Source: Bacillota bacterium (GTDB lineage: Bacteria > Bacillota > Clostridia > Peptostreptococcales > Anaerovoracaceae). From it: DNA of 10,598 bases. Shown here piece by piece: positions 1 through 5,981 of the stretch. Made by a program: the position numbers and the translations under genes. A model generated the notes under the pieces. The model saw only the letters and a list, made by a program, of their open reading frames with translations, was not told where the DNA came from and searched no databases. The stretch covers positions 1 through 10,598 of the forward strand of contig JAGBGL010000050.1 in NCBI GenBank assembly GCA_017936025.1, given 5' to 3'. Within the stretch, counting starts at the first letter, position 1, and the number at the start of each line of letters is the position of its first letter.

Positions 1-232
1 TATGGTACTGCTGGGCAAGACTGCACCGGCGATCAAAGCTGCAGCGGAAAAGCTGGGCTTCACAGCATGTGTCATGGCAGTAGATATGGATGAATGTGTA
101 AGAGAAGCATTCAGACTGGCTGAACCGGGAGACACTGTGCTGTTATCTCCTGCATGTGCGAGCTGGGATATGTATACCAGCTTTGAAAAGCGTGGAGAAC
201 ATTTTAAAGAATGTGTGAAAGCACTGAAATAG
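1..232 (+). CDS. murD: UDP-N-acetylmuramoyl-L-alanine–D-glutamate ligase (MurD), C-terminal fragment
   Basis: This is the 3' end of a gene that begins before the window; about 76 codons are visible. MurD is the cytoplasmic ATP-dependent ligase that adds D-glutamate to UDP-MurNAc-L-Ala. Seen: the motif SPACASWDMYTSFEKRGEHF, typical of the C-terminal Mur-ligase domain of MurD, where the Ser of ACAS and the downstream Phe line the UDP-MurNAc-Ala/D-Glu pocket in characterised enzymes. The ATG at position 2 is an internal methionine, not the start, because the N-terminal and central ATP-binding domains are missing upstream. The reading frame ends with TAG only 24 nt before the SEDS gene, which matches the usual murD–ftsW/spoVE–murG order. 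The assignment rests on the C-terminal motif plus context, and both agree. Confidence 0.9.
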   Translation, partial: MVLLGKTAPAIKAAAEKLGFTACVMAVDMDECVREAFRLAEPGDTVLLSPACASWDMYTSFEKRGEHFKECVKALK

Positions 233-256
233 TAAGCAAACGGGCTGGAGAGATTT

Positions 257-1378
257 ATGAGAGCGAAAATCAACAATTTAAAATCAGGAGACTTCATACT
301 GCTTGTGGCAACACTGGTACTGGTTGTCTTCGGCATAATCATGGTCTTTTCCGCCAGCTATTATCAATCGATAAATGAGGATGGGACGCCATACGCATAT
401 CTGATAAGGGAACTGATCTGGGCTATCGCAGGGTTAGCAGGGATGCTGATCATGGCGGTGGTGGATTACAGGCGTTATAAAAACTTTGCGCCGTATATAC
501 TGGGCATCAGCTTTATCCTTCTGGTGCTGCTTATGATACCTGGAGTAGGTACTGAAATCAACTATGCGGTAAGGTGGATCACTATCGGACCGATAACTAT
601 CATGCCGGGCGAAATCGCAAAGCCTGCAATGATTCTTTTCGTTGCATGGTTTCTGGGCGATAAGCCTGAGCGGATACACAATTTTGTTAAAGGTATTTTA
701 CCTCTGTTTGCAATATGCGGAGCTTTCTGCTTTATGATCATAAAACAGCCTAACCTGTCAACAGCTATCACGCTTGCAGGTATAGTTTTCCTGATGATGT
801 ATGTTGCAGGGATGAACTGGAAGCTGTTTGTCGGAACTATTGGGGCAGGAATCGCCGGAGTAATGGGTATAATTATCATGAACCCGGACAGTCACTGGGC
901 AAGCCGTTTTACCAGCTTCCTTGATCCTTTTGCGGATCCGCTGGGAGAAGGTTTCCAGGTAGTACAGTCTTTAATGGCACTTGGATCGGGAGGTTTGTTC
1001 GGTCTGGGTCTCGGCAAGAGTATACAGAAAAACCTGTATCTGCCGGAGCCGCAGAACGACTTCATTCTGGCAATAATCGGGGAAGAACTGGGATTTATAG
1101 GTGTGTTGTGTCTGATTGCAGTGTATCTGGTGTTTATCTGGAGAGGTGTGCACATTGCGCTGAATGCGCCGGATCATTTCAGCATGCTGCTCGCATCCGG
1201 CATCGTTATCATGGTCGCTCTGCAGGTCGTTCTTAACATCGCTGTAGTTACATCTTCCATGCCGGCGACAGGTGTGATTCTTCCATTCGTAAGTTATGGA
1301 GGCAATGCTCTGCTTATCTTTATGGGATCGGCAGGTGTGCTGCTCAATATATCCAGACATGTAGCAAAAGTTGATTAG
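257..1378 (+). CDS. ftsW: SEDS-family peptidoglycan glycosyltransferase, FtsW/SpoVE type
   Basis: This polytopic membrane protein (373 aa, about ten hydrophobic segments) polymerises lipid II into glycan strands, normally with a partner class B PBP that is not in this window. Seen: an FSASYY start to the first external loop, the DYRRY cytoplasmic motif, the QSLMALGSGGLFGLGLGKS loop, LPEPQNDFILAIIGEELG, and the C-terminal PFVSYGGNALL and LLNISRH motifs. Asp268 in NDFI aligns with the essential Asp of RodA/FtsW enzymes. The usual QPSE-type motif reads MPGE here and the usual QPDLGTA reads QPNLSTA; both are mild deviations. The ATG at 257 has GGAGAG 4 nt upstream. FtsW and SpoVE cannot be told apart from sequence alone: the place between murD and murG is that of spoVE in Bacillus, but the only SEDS gene in a dcw cluster often serves division. 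Confidence 0.9.
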   Translation: MRAKINNLKSGDFILLVATLVLVVFGIIMVFSASYYQSINEDGTPYAYLIRELIWAIAGLAGMLIMAVVDYRRYKNFAPYILGISFILLVLLMIPGVGTEINYAVRWITIGPITIMPGEIAKPAMILFVAWFLGDKPERIHNFVKGILPLFAICGAFCFMIIKQPNLSTAITLAGIVFLMMYVAGMNWKLFVGTIGAGIAGVMGIIIMNPDSHWASRFTSFLDPFADPLGEGFQVVQSLMALGSGGLFGLGLGKSIQKNLYLPEPQNDFILAIIGEELGFIGVLCLIAVYLVFIWRGVHIALNAPDHFSMLLASGIVIMVALQVVLNIAVVTSSMPATGVILPFVSYGGNALLIFMGSAGVLLNISRHVAKVD

Positions 1379-1389
1379 GAGTACAGATT

Positions 1390-2499
1390 ATGAAAGTTAT
1401 TATGACAGGCGGCGGAACAGGCGGACATATTTATCCTGCCATTGCGATCGCAGATAAAATAAAAGAGCGTTATCCTGACGCGGAAATCAGATTTGTCGGG
1501 ACCGAAAAAGGTCTTGAAAGCAGACTTGTTCCGGAGAATGGGTATCCTATAGATTATATAACGGTTGCCGGATTCAACAGAAAGAACCTGCTGAAGAATT
1601 TTGCTGTGCTGAAAAAGCTTCATGAAGGCAACAAACAGTCAAAGAAAATCATGAAAGAATTCCAGCCGGATATCGTAATAGGTACAGGCGGATATGTGTC
1701 CGGACCGGTAGTGCGTGCTGCACAGAAAAGCGGTGTAAAGACTTATGTTCATGAACAGAATGCTTTCCCGGGAGTTACAAACAAAATGCTGGAAGCAGGC
1801 GCAGAACATGTTTTCCTGGGCTTTGCAGAAGCAAAAGAGTATTTCAAAAAACCTGAGAATCATATCGTTACGGGCAACCCTGTACGTAAAGCGTTCTTTG
1901 AAGCAGATACCGCTGCCAGCAGAGAAAAACTCGGCTTCGCAAAGGATGATTTTGTGCTGCTCGTATTCGGTGGAAGCCAGGGAGCAGGCAGAATAAACAA
2001 GGCTATGATGAGCGTTATTGAGACTCTGAATGGTACAGAAGGCGTGCATGTATGCATGGCGACAGGAAAGCGCTATTATGAAGCTATCATGCAGGAACTT
2101 AAAGATGAAAGAGGAATCGATCTCGCTGACAATATACACATACTGGAATATATCAGCAATATGGACGAATACCTCTCTGCGGCGGACCTCGTTGTCAGCA
2201 GAAGCGGTGCGCTCACAGTAGCGGAAGTTACTGTCTGCGGAAAACCGGCGGTGTTCATTCCGTTCCCGCATGCGACAGGCAATCACCAGTACTTTAATGC
2301 AAAAGCGGTTGCGGATCATGGCGGCGCTATTATCATCGAAGAAGATGATCTCACTGATGAAAGACTTGTGGCAGAAATACTTAAACTGAAAAATGATTCA
2401 TCCAAGCTTAAAGCGATGGGTGAAAAGAGCAGAGAATGTGCATCGGTCGATGCAGTGGATATCATCTGCAATAATCTGACTGTACCATCAGCTGAATAA
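1390..2499 (+). CDS. murG: UDP-N-acetylglucosamine–lipid I GlcNAc transferase (MurG)
   Basis: MurG is a peripheral GT-B enzyme on the inner face of the membrane. It transfers GlcNAc from UDP-GlcNAc to lipid I to make lipid II, the substrate of the SEDS protein encoded just upstream. Seen, in order: the glycine-rich loop GGTGGHIYPA (residues about 7–16), the second G loop GTGGYVSGP, HEQNAFPGVTNK, the third G loop GGSQGA (194–199), and the donor-binding segment SRSGALTVAE (270–279). Glu279 matches the residue that contacts the GlcNAc ribose in the E. coli enzyme. PFPHATGNHQYFNA follows. The 369-aa length is normal for the family. The SD AGGAG at 1377–1381 overlaps the stop of the previous gene and sits 8 nt before ATG, suggesting tight co-translation. 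Confidence 0.96.
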   Translation: MKVIMTGGGTGGHIYPAIAIADKIKERYPDAEIRFVGTEKGLESRLVPENGYPIDYITVAGFNRKNLLKNFAVLKKLHEGNKQSKKIMKEFQPDIVIGTGGYVSGPVVRAAQKSGVKTYVHEQNAFPGVTNKMLEAGAEHVFLGFAEAKEYFKKPENHIVTGNPVRKAFFEADTAASREKLGFAKDDFVLLVFGGSQGAGRINKAMMSVIETLNGTEGVHVCMATGKRYYEAIMQELKDERGIDLADNIHILEYISNMDEYLSAADLVVSRSGALTVAEVTVCGKPAVFIPFPHATGNHQYFNAKAVADHGGAIIIEEDDLTDERLVAEILKLKNDSSKLKAMGEKSRECASVDAVDIICNNLTVPSAE

Positions 2500-2504
2500 G
2501 GAAC

Positions 2505-2532
2505 CTGAAAATGGCCTCCGGCATACTATAAG
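2505..2532 (+). promoter_or_regulatory. Candidate weak promoter for murA inside the murG–murA hairpin
   Basis: CTGAAA (2505–2510, four of six matches to TTGACA) is followed after 16 nt by TATAAG (2527–2532, five of six matches to TATAAT). The -10-like hexamer occupies the apex of the hairpin described at 2514–2553. A transcript starting about 7 nt downstream would begin inside the 3' arm, so it would lack the 5' arm and have a free murA SD. This is inference from short matches in a small gap and could be chance. Confidence 0.3.
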
Positions 2533-2553
2533 AGTGTGTCGGAGGTGTTTTTT
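2514..2553 (+). terminator. Terminator-like hairpin that contains the murA ribosome binding site
   Basis: The 5' arm CCTCCGGCATACT (2515–2527) pairs with the 3' arm AGTGTGTCGGAGG (2533–2545) over 13 bp, with two G·T pairs and a 5-nt loop ATAAG. An outer G2514·T2546 pair may extend it. The stem is followed by TGTTTTTT, the form of a rho-independent terminator. The GGAGG at 2541–2545, 8 nt before the murA ATG at 2554, is the only SD for murA and lies wholly in the 3' arm. When folded, the structure would both favour termination after murG and hide the murA SD. The pairing is read directly; activity is inferred. Confidence 0.72.
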
Positions 2554-3807
2554 ATGGCAGAATATATAATCCATGGCGGCAGAAAACTGCAGGGAGAGTT
2601 TACAGTACATGGTGCGAAGAATGCAGTGCTTCCAATAATGGCGGCATCTATACTAACTTGTGATGAAAGTGTTATTTCAGGATATCCTGAGATTTCCGAC
2701 GTTGCTTCCATGAAAGAAATACTTGCAGATCTCGGATGCAGAGTGAAATGTGCAGGCGGTATTATGATAGTTGACAGCAGAGGCATGGCATGCTGCGAGG
2801 TACCGGATGATCTGATGAAAAGAATGAGATCTTCGGTATTCCTTATCGGTGCGCTGCTGGCAAGATGCGGGATGGCGGTCATAAGCCGGCCGGGAGGCTG
2901 CAGTATCGGCAAGCGGCCTATAGATTTACATATAAAGGCATTAACGCAGATGGGGGTAAGGATCGAGGAACGGGATGGACAGATTGTTTTTGCAGCAGAA
3001 AGGCTGCACGGTGCGGATATATATCTGGATTATCCGAGTGTCGGAGCAACTGAAAACGTAATGCTTGCCGCAATGGGAGCGTCGGGAGAAACGGTGATAC
3101 ATAATGCCGCAAAGGAGCCTGAAATCACAGATCTGCAGAATTACCTGAACAGCTGCGGAGCTGATATAAGAGGTGCAGGTACTTCCAGAATCGTTATCAG
3201 AGGGAAGCTTCCGCTTCACGGGACCTGCTACAGGGTCATGGGTGACAGAATTGAGGCGGGGACGTTTCTGATGGCTGCAGCAGGGACAGGTGGAGAATTA
3301 CTGCTGAAAGGTGCAGACCCTAGGTATGCCAAATGCTGTATAAGGCTCCTGCGATTTGCGGGATGTACTGTTAAAAAAACGGATGAAGGTATCTGGCTGA
3401 AAGCGCCGGAAAGACTGTATGGAACAGGAACCGTGAAAACGGCTCCGTATCCGGGATTCCCGACAGACCTTCAGCCTCAGTTTGCTGCGATTATGACATG
3501 TGCAGAAGGAACTACGACGATAGAAGAAACAGTATTTGAGAACAGGTTCGGCTTTATGAAAGAGCTGGTAAAAATGGGAGCAGATATTGAAATTTCAGGA
3601 AGATTTGCTATAATAAAAGGTAATGATTTTTTATATGGAAAAAGAGTGTCGGCGCCTGACCTCAGGGGAGGTGCGGCACTGGTCCTTGCGGGTCTTATGG
3701 GCAGCGGCAGGACTGTAGTGGAGAATATTGAACACATTGAGCGGGGTTACAGCGGACTGCACAGAGAACTGTGGATGCTGGGAGCCGATATAGACAGGTG
3801 CATATGA
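2554..3807 (+). CDS. murA: UDP-N-acetylglucosamine 1-carboxyvinyltransferase (MurA)
   Basis: MurA catalyses the first committed step of peptidoglycan synthesis in the cytoplasm: transfer of enolpyruvate from PEP to UDP-GlcNAc. From the ATG at 2554 the protein is 417 aa, close to the E. coli enzyme. Seen: GAKNAVLPIMAA with Lys22 and Asn23 at the E. coli positions; PGGCSIGKRPIDLH with Cys116, the PEP-loop cysteine alkylated by fosfomycin; GFPTDLQPQ with Asp305, the general-base position; and the closing RGYSGLHRELWMLGADI. Cysteine at this site predicts fosfomycin sensitivity of the enzyme. An in-frame GTG at 2536 would add six residues, but it lies inside the hairpin, upstream of the SD, and is unlikely to be the start. 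The gene sits between murG and ftsQ, where murB is found in Bacillus. The 3' end overlaps ftsQ by ATGA. Confidence 0.95.
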   Translation: MAEYIIHGGRKLQGEFTVHGAKNAVLPIMAASILTCDESVISGYPEISDVASMKEILADLGCRVKCAGGIMIVDSRGMACCEVPDDLMKRMRSSVFLIGALLARCGMAVISRPGGCSIGKRPIDLHIKALTQMGVRIEERDGQIVFAAERLHGADIYLDYPSVGATENVMLAAMGASGETVIHNAAKEPEITDLQNYLNSCGADIRGAGTSRIVIRGKLPLHGTCYRVMGDRIEAGTFLMAAAGTGGELLLKGADPRYAKCCIRLLRFAGCTVKKTDEGIWLKAPERLYGTGTVKTAPYPGFPTDLQPQFAAIMTCAEGTTTIEETVFENRFGFMKELVKMGADIEISGRFAIIKGNDFLYGKRVSAPDLRGGAALVLAGLMGSGRTVVENIEHIERGYSGLHRELWMLGADIDRCI

Positions 3808-4655
3808 ATAACGATAAAGATTACAGAAGCGTAAATATGGAATTTGATGGCGGCGATGATCTCGGGCAGGCTGCCTACGCGGATGAAACGGAGGGGATGA
3901 TGGAAATCGTTCCTTCCGAAAAGGGTCCCGTGCCAAAGAAAAAGAAAAGAAAGAAAAAACGCTATTTCCTCAAACTGTGCATACTGGTACTGGTTTGTGC
4001 GGCAGCGTATTTTCTTATGCATTCGCAGATGTTTACTGTCAAGAAGATCGTTCTGGAGGAAAACCCTCATATGACAGTAGAGCAGCTCAAAGAGATTACA
4101 GGTTATAAAAAGGGAATCAATCTTTTTGAAATAGACCGCAGAAAGAACGAGAAAAAACTTGAAAAAGACACATATATTGAGGAAGCAGAAATCAGCAGAG
4201 AACTTCCTGACACGGTGAAAGTGGTACTGACATTAAGAGAGCAGACTGCGGTGATACAAAGCGACAAGGGCTATGTTCTGCTGGATGATGAAGGAATTGT
4301 TATTGATATTCTTGAGCAGCCTCCGCAGTATACTATACTTGCAGGACTGACTGTAGAGAGTGCGGAAAAGGGCGAGACGGTAAAGGTCAAAGAAACGAAA
4401 AAGTATAACAGATACATGGAACTGCTGGATAAGATCAAAAAAGCGGACATGTATTTTAAAACGATTGTGATCAAAGACAAAACAGTCACAGCATATGCGA
4501 CAGATGCTCTGTACTGCACGGGCAGCATCGATAATTTTGTTGAGGGCATGGAAAACGGAAATCTCCAGTCTATATTCTACGATCTTATGCAGAAAGGAAT
4601 AAAAGCCGGTGCTGTAAAAGTCGGGGATGATCAGTATTATTCGTTTGCAAGATAG
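3804..4655 (+). CDS. ftsQ: Cell division protein FtsQ/DivIB
   Basis: This is a bitopic divisome protein of the FtsQ–FtsL–FtsB complex that regulates septal peptidoglycan synthesis. Seen, with the start at 3804 (283 aa): an acidic N-terminal tail, a basic run KKKKRKKKR (about 45–53), one transmembrane helix (about 55–72), then an extracytoplasmic POTRA domain starting FTVKKIVLEE and including ITGYKKGINLFEID and the SRELPDTVKVVLTLRE segment typical of FtsQ/DivIB, followed by the beta domain. The chosen ATG overlaps the murA stop as ATGA and has only a weak AGGTG 3 nt upstream, so translational coupling to murA is likely. An in-frame ATG at 3771 lies inside murA and has no SD. Sequence conservation in the family is low; the call rests on architecture plus position before ftsZ. 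Confidence 0.87.
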   Translation: MNNDKDYRSVNMEFDGGDDLGQAAYADETEGMMEIVPSEKGPVPKKKKRKKKRYFLKLCILVLVCAAAYFLMHSQMFTVKKIVLEENPHMTVEQLKEITGYKKGINLFEIDRRKNEKKLEKDTYIEEAEISRELPDTVKVVLTLREQTAVIQSDKGYVLLDDEGIVIDILEQPPQYTILAGLTVESAEKGETVKVKETKKYNRYMELLDKIKKADMYFKTIVIKDKTVTAYATDALYCTGSIDNFVEGMENGNLQSIFYDLMQKGIKAGAVKVGDDQYYSFAR

Positions 4656-4668
4656 ATGCGGTACAGGG

Positions 4669-4713
4669 ATGCGTAAGTGTCTCCGGAAAAAGGCGGAAAC
4701 ACGCGTATTTTTT
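4669..4713 (+). terminator. Rho-independent terminator after ftsQ
   Basis: A hairpin starts 13 nt after the ftsQ stop. ATGCGT (4669–4674) pairs with GCGTAT (4703–4708, two G·T pairs). After a 2-nt AA bulge, GTGT (4677–4680) pairs with ACAC (4699–4702). After one C·A mismatch, TCCG (4682–4685) pairs with CGGA (4694–4697) around an 8-nt loop. A run of six T (4708–4713) follows. The stem is imperfect but the overall form is that of an intrinsic terminator, and the ftsZ promoter comes next. It probably ends the mur–ftsQ transcript at least partly. Confidence 0.7.
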
Positions 4714-4723
4714 CGATTAAAAA

Positions 4724-4770
4724 GTGTGATTTTAATTGAAAAACTAATGCATACAGCCGTTATGTGTGAT
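4724..4770 (+). repeat. Direct repeat GTGTGAT flanking the ftsZ upstream region
   Basis: GTGTGAT occurs at 4724–4730 and again at 4764–4770, 40 bp apart (close to four helical turns). The second copy overlaps the extended -10 element. It could be a paired protein-binding site or chance in an AT-rich gap; no known regulator motif is recognised. Confidence 0.25.
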
Positions 4771-4775
4771 ATAAT
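4767..4775 (+). promoter_or_regulatory. ftsZ: Extended -10 promoter of ftsZ
   Basis: TGATATAAT matches the extended -10 consensus TGnTATAAT perfectly. At 16–18 nt upstream there is no good -35 (best TGCATA, three of six), which is common for extended -10 promoters. A TTGAAA at 4736–4741 is 28 nt away, too far for a normal pair. Transcription would start near 4782, giving a leader of roughly 37 nt that carries the strong SD GGGAGGA (4804–4810), 8 nt before the ftsZ ATG. Lying directly after a terminator, it makes ftsZ a separately controlled unit. Confidence 0.75.
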
Positions 4776-4818
4776 AAAATGAAATGTTGTACAAATAGAA
4801 AATGGGAGGAAATTTCTG

Positions 4819-5925
4819 ATGTTACAATTTGAAATGAATGAACAGACTCCAGCTAAAATCAAAGTTGTTGGTGTAGGCGGAGGCGGATGTAACGCAGTTA
4901 ATAGAATGATAGATGCAGGTATGCAGGGGGTTGCGTACATAGCAATTAATACAGATAAACAGGCCTTAGCACGCTGCAAGGCAGAAACAAAACTGCAGAT
5001 CGGTGAAAAACTGACAAAAGGTCTGGGCGCAGGCGGCAACCCTGAAATCGGTCAGAAATCCGCAGAAGAAAACCTGGAAGATCTGTCCAAATTCCTGGCA
5101 GGCGCTGATATGGTGTTCATTACTGCAGGTATGGGCGGCGGTACAGGTACAGGTGCGGCTCCTATCGTTGCAAAGGTTGCAAAAGATATGGGTATCCTGA
5201 CTGTAGGTGTTGTTACTAAGCCATTTACTTTCGAAGGTAAAAAAAGAGGCGACCATGCAGAACTCGGAATCAAATTCCTGAAAAAATACGTAGATTCTCT
5301 GGTGATCGTTCCTAACGACAGATTACTGGAAACAGTTGAAGAAAATACTACACTGCTTCAGGCGTTCGATATGGCAGACGAAGTTCTGAAACAGGGTATC
5401 CAGGGTATTTCCGAACTGATCATCGATGATGCCCTGATCAATCTGGACTTTGCTGACGTAACTACAGTTATGAAGGACAGAGGAATCGCACACATGGGTG
5501 TTGGTAAAGGTTCCGGAGAAGGCAGAGTACAGCAGGCTGTTAAGGATGCTATCGAAAGTCCTCTGCTGGAAACTTCCATTGACGGTGCAAAAGCTGTACT
5601 GATCAACGTAACAGGCGGCTACGACCTGGGTATGCTGGAAGCTAACGAGGCAGCAAGCGAAATCGAGAAAGCGGCAGACAGCAACGCTATCATCATCTTC
5701 GGTGCGGCTATCAAAGAAGAAATCAAGGATGAAATTTACATCACAGTTATTGCAACTGGATTTGAAAACAGAGATCAGGGTCTCATGACAGGTCCGGTCA
5801 TTGCAGAAGTACCTGTTGAAACAAAGGAAGAAACTGAGGCAGTGGTTGAAGAACCTGAAAAAAAGACAAGCACTATCGTAAGTGACAGCAGCTTCAAAAT
5901 TCCGGATTTCTTAACTCAGAAGTAG
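4819..5925 (+). CDS. ftsZ: Cell division protein FtsZ
   Basis: FtsZ is the tubulin-like GTPase that polymerises into the Z ring at midcell and recruits the divisome. Seen: KVVGVGGGGCNAVNRM near the N-terminus; the tubulin signature GGGTGTG (106–112) that binds GTP phosphates; the T7 synergy loop NLDFADV with Asn208, Asp210 and Asp213, which complete the GTPase site of the neighbouring subunit; a short acidic linker rich in Glu, Thr and Val (about 318–355); and the C-terminal tail peptide KIPDFLTQK (360–368) that docks partners such as FtsA, SepF or EzrA. At 368 aa it is slightly shorter than Bacillus FtsZ, mainly in the linker. It has its own promoter and a very strong SD. Codon choice looks more biased than in the mur genes, consistent with high expression. 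No ftsA precedes it. Confidence 0.98.
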   Translation: MLQFEMNEQTPAKIKVVGVGGGGCNAVNRMIDAGMQGVAYIAINTDKQALARCKAETKLQIGEKLTKGLGAGGNPEIGQKSAEENLEDLSKFLAGADMVFITAGMGGGTGTGAAPIVAKVAKDMGILTVGVVTKPFTFEGKKRGDHAELGIKFLKKYVDSLVIVPNDRLLETVEENTTLLQAFDMADEVLKQGIQGISELIIDDALINLDFADVTTVMKDRGIAHMGVGKGSGEGRVQQAVKDAIESPLLETSIDGAKAVLINVTGGYDLGMLEANEAASEIEKAADSNAIIIFGAAIKEEIKDEIYITVIATGFENRDQGLMTGPVIAEVPVETKEETEAVVEEPEKKTSTIVSDSSFKIPDFLTQK

Positions 5926-5942
5926 AATGAATAGCAATATAG

Positions 5943-5966
5943 AGAGCCGGCTCATAACCGGCTTTT
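5943..5966 (+). terminator. Rho-independent terminator after ftsZ
   Basis: AGCCGG (5945–5950) pairs perfectly with CCGGCT (5958–5963) around the 7-nt loop CTCATAA. G5944·T5964 and A5943–T5965 can extend the stem. TTTTCTTTGTT follows. The hairpin ends only about 16 nt before the ATG of the next gene, leaving no room for a downstream promoter. Confidence 0.85.
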
Positions 5967-5981
5967 CTTTGTTAAATACGT

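Noticed and set aside
1639..2319. 226-codon minus-strand open frame opposite murG
   Set aside because: It lies fully inside murG on the other strand, with unusual composition and no domain.
2536..2553. GTG start that would extend MurA by six residues
   Set aside because: It lies inside the hairpin, upstream of and overlapping the SD. The ATG at 2554 has GGAGG at 8 nt and gives the usual 417-aa length with Lys22 and Asp305 at the E. coli positions.
3771..3803. Earlier in-frame ATG for ftsQ inside murA
   Set aside because: There is no SD before it, and it would need a 37-nt overlap. The ATGA-overlapping start at 3804 is simpler.
3936..3960. A-rich tract in ftsQ as a programmed slippage site
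   Set aside because: It encodes the basic patch before the transmembrane helix expected in FtsQ/DivIB. The longest A run is six, and the frame continues normally on both sides.
4736..4741. TTGAAA as the -35 of the ftsZ promoter
   Set aside because: It is 28 nt from TATAAT; a normal spacer is 16–18 nt. The extended -10 explains the promoter better.
4233..5039. 268-codon minus-strand open frame across the ftsQ 3' end, gap and ftsZ 5' end
   Set aside because: It is antisense to two well-supported genes, with low-complexity Ser/Phe/Ile-rich composition and no recognisable domain: a shadow of the plus-strand codons.
5923..5928. TAGAAT at the ftsZ stop as a -10 for the methyltransferase
   Set aside because: There is no acceptable -35 at 16–18 nt (the hexamer at 17 nt has about two matches), and the ftsZ terminator would lie between it and the gene.
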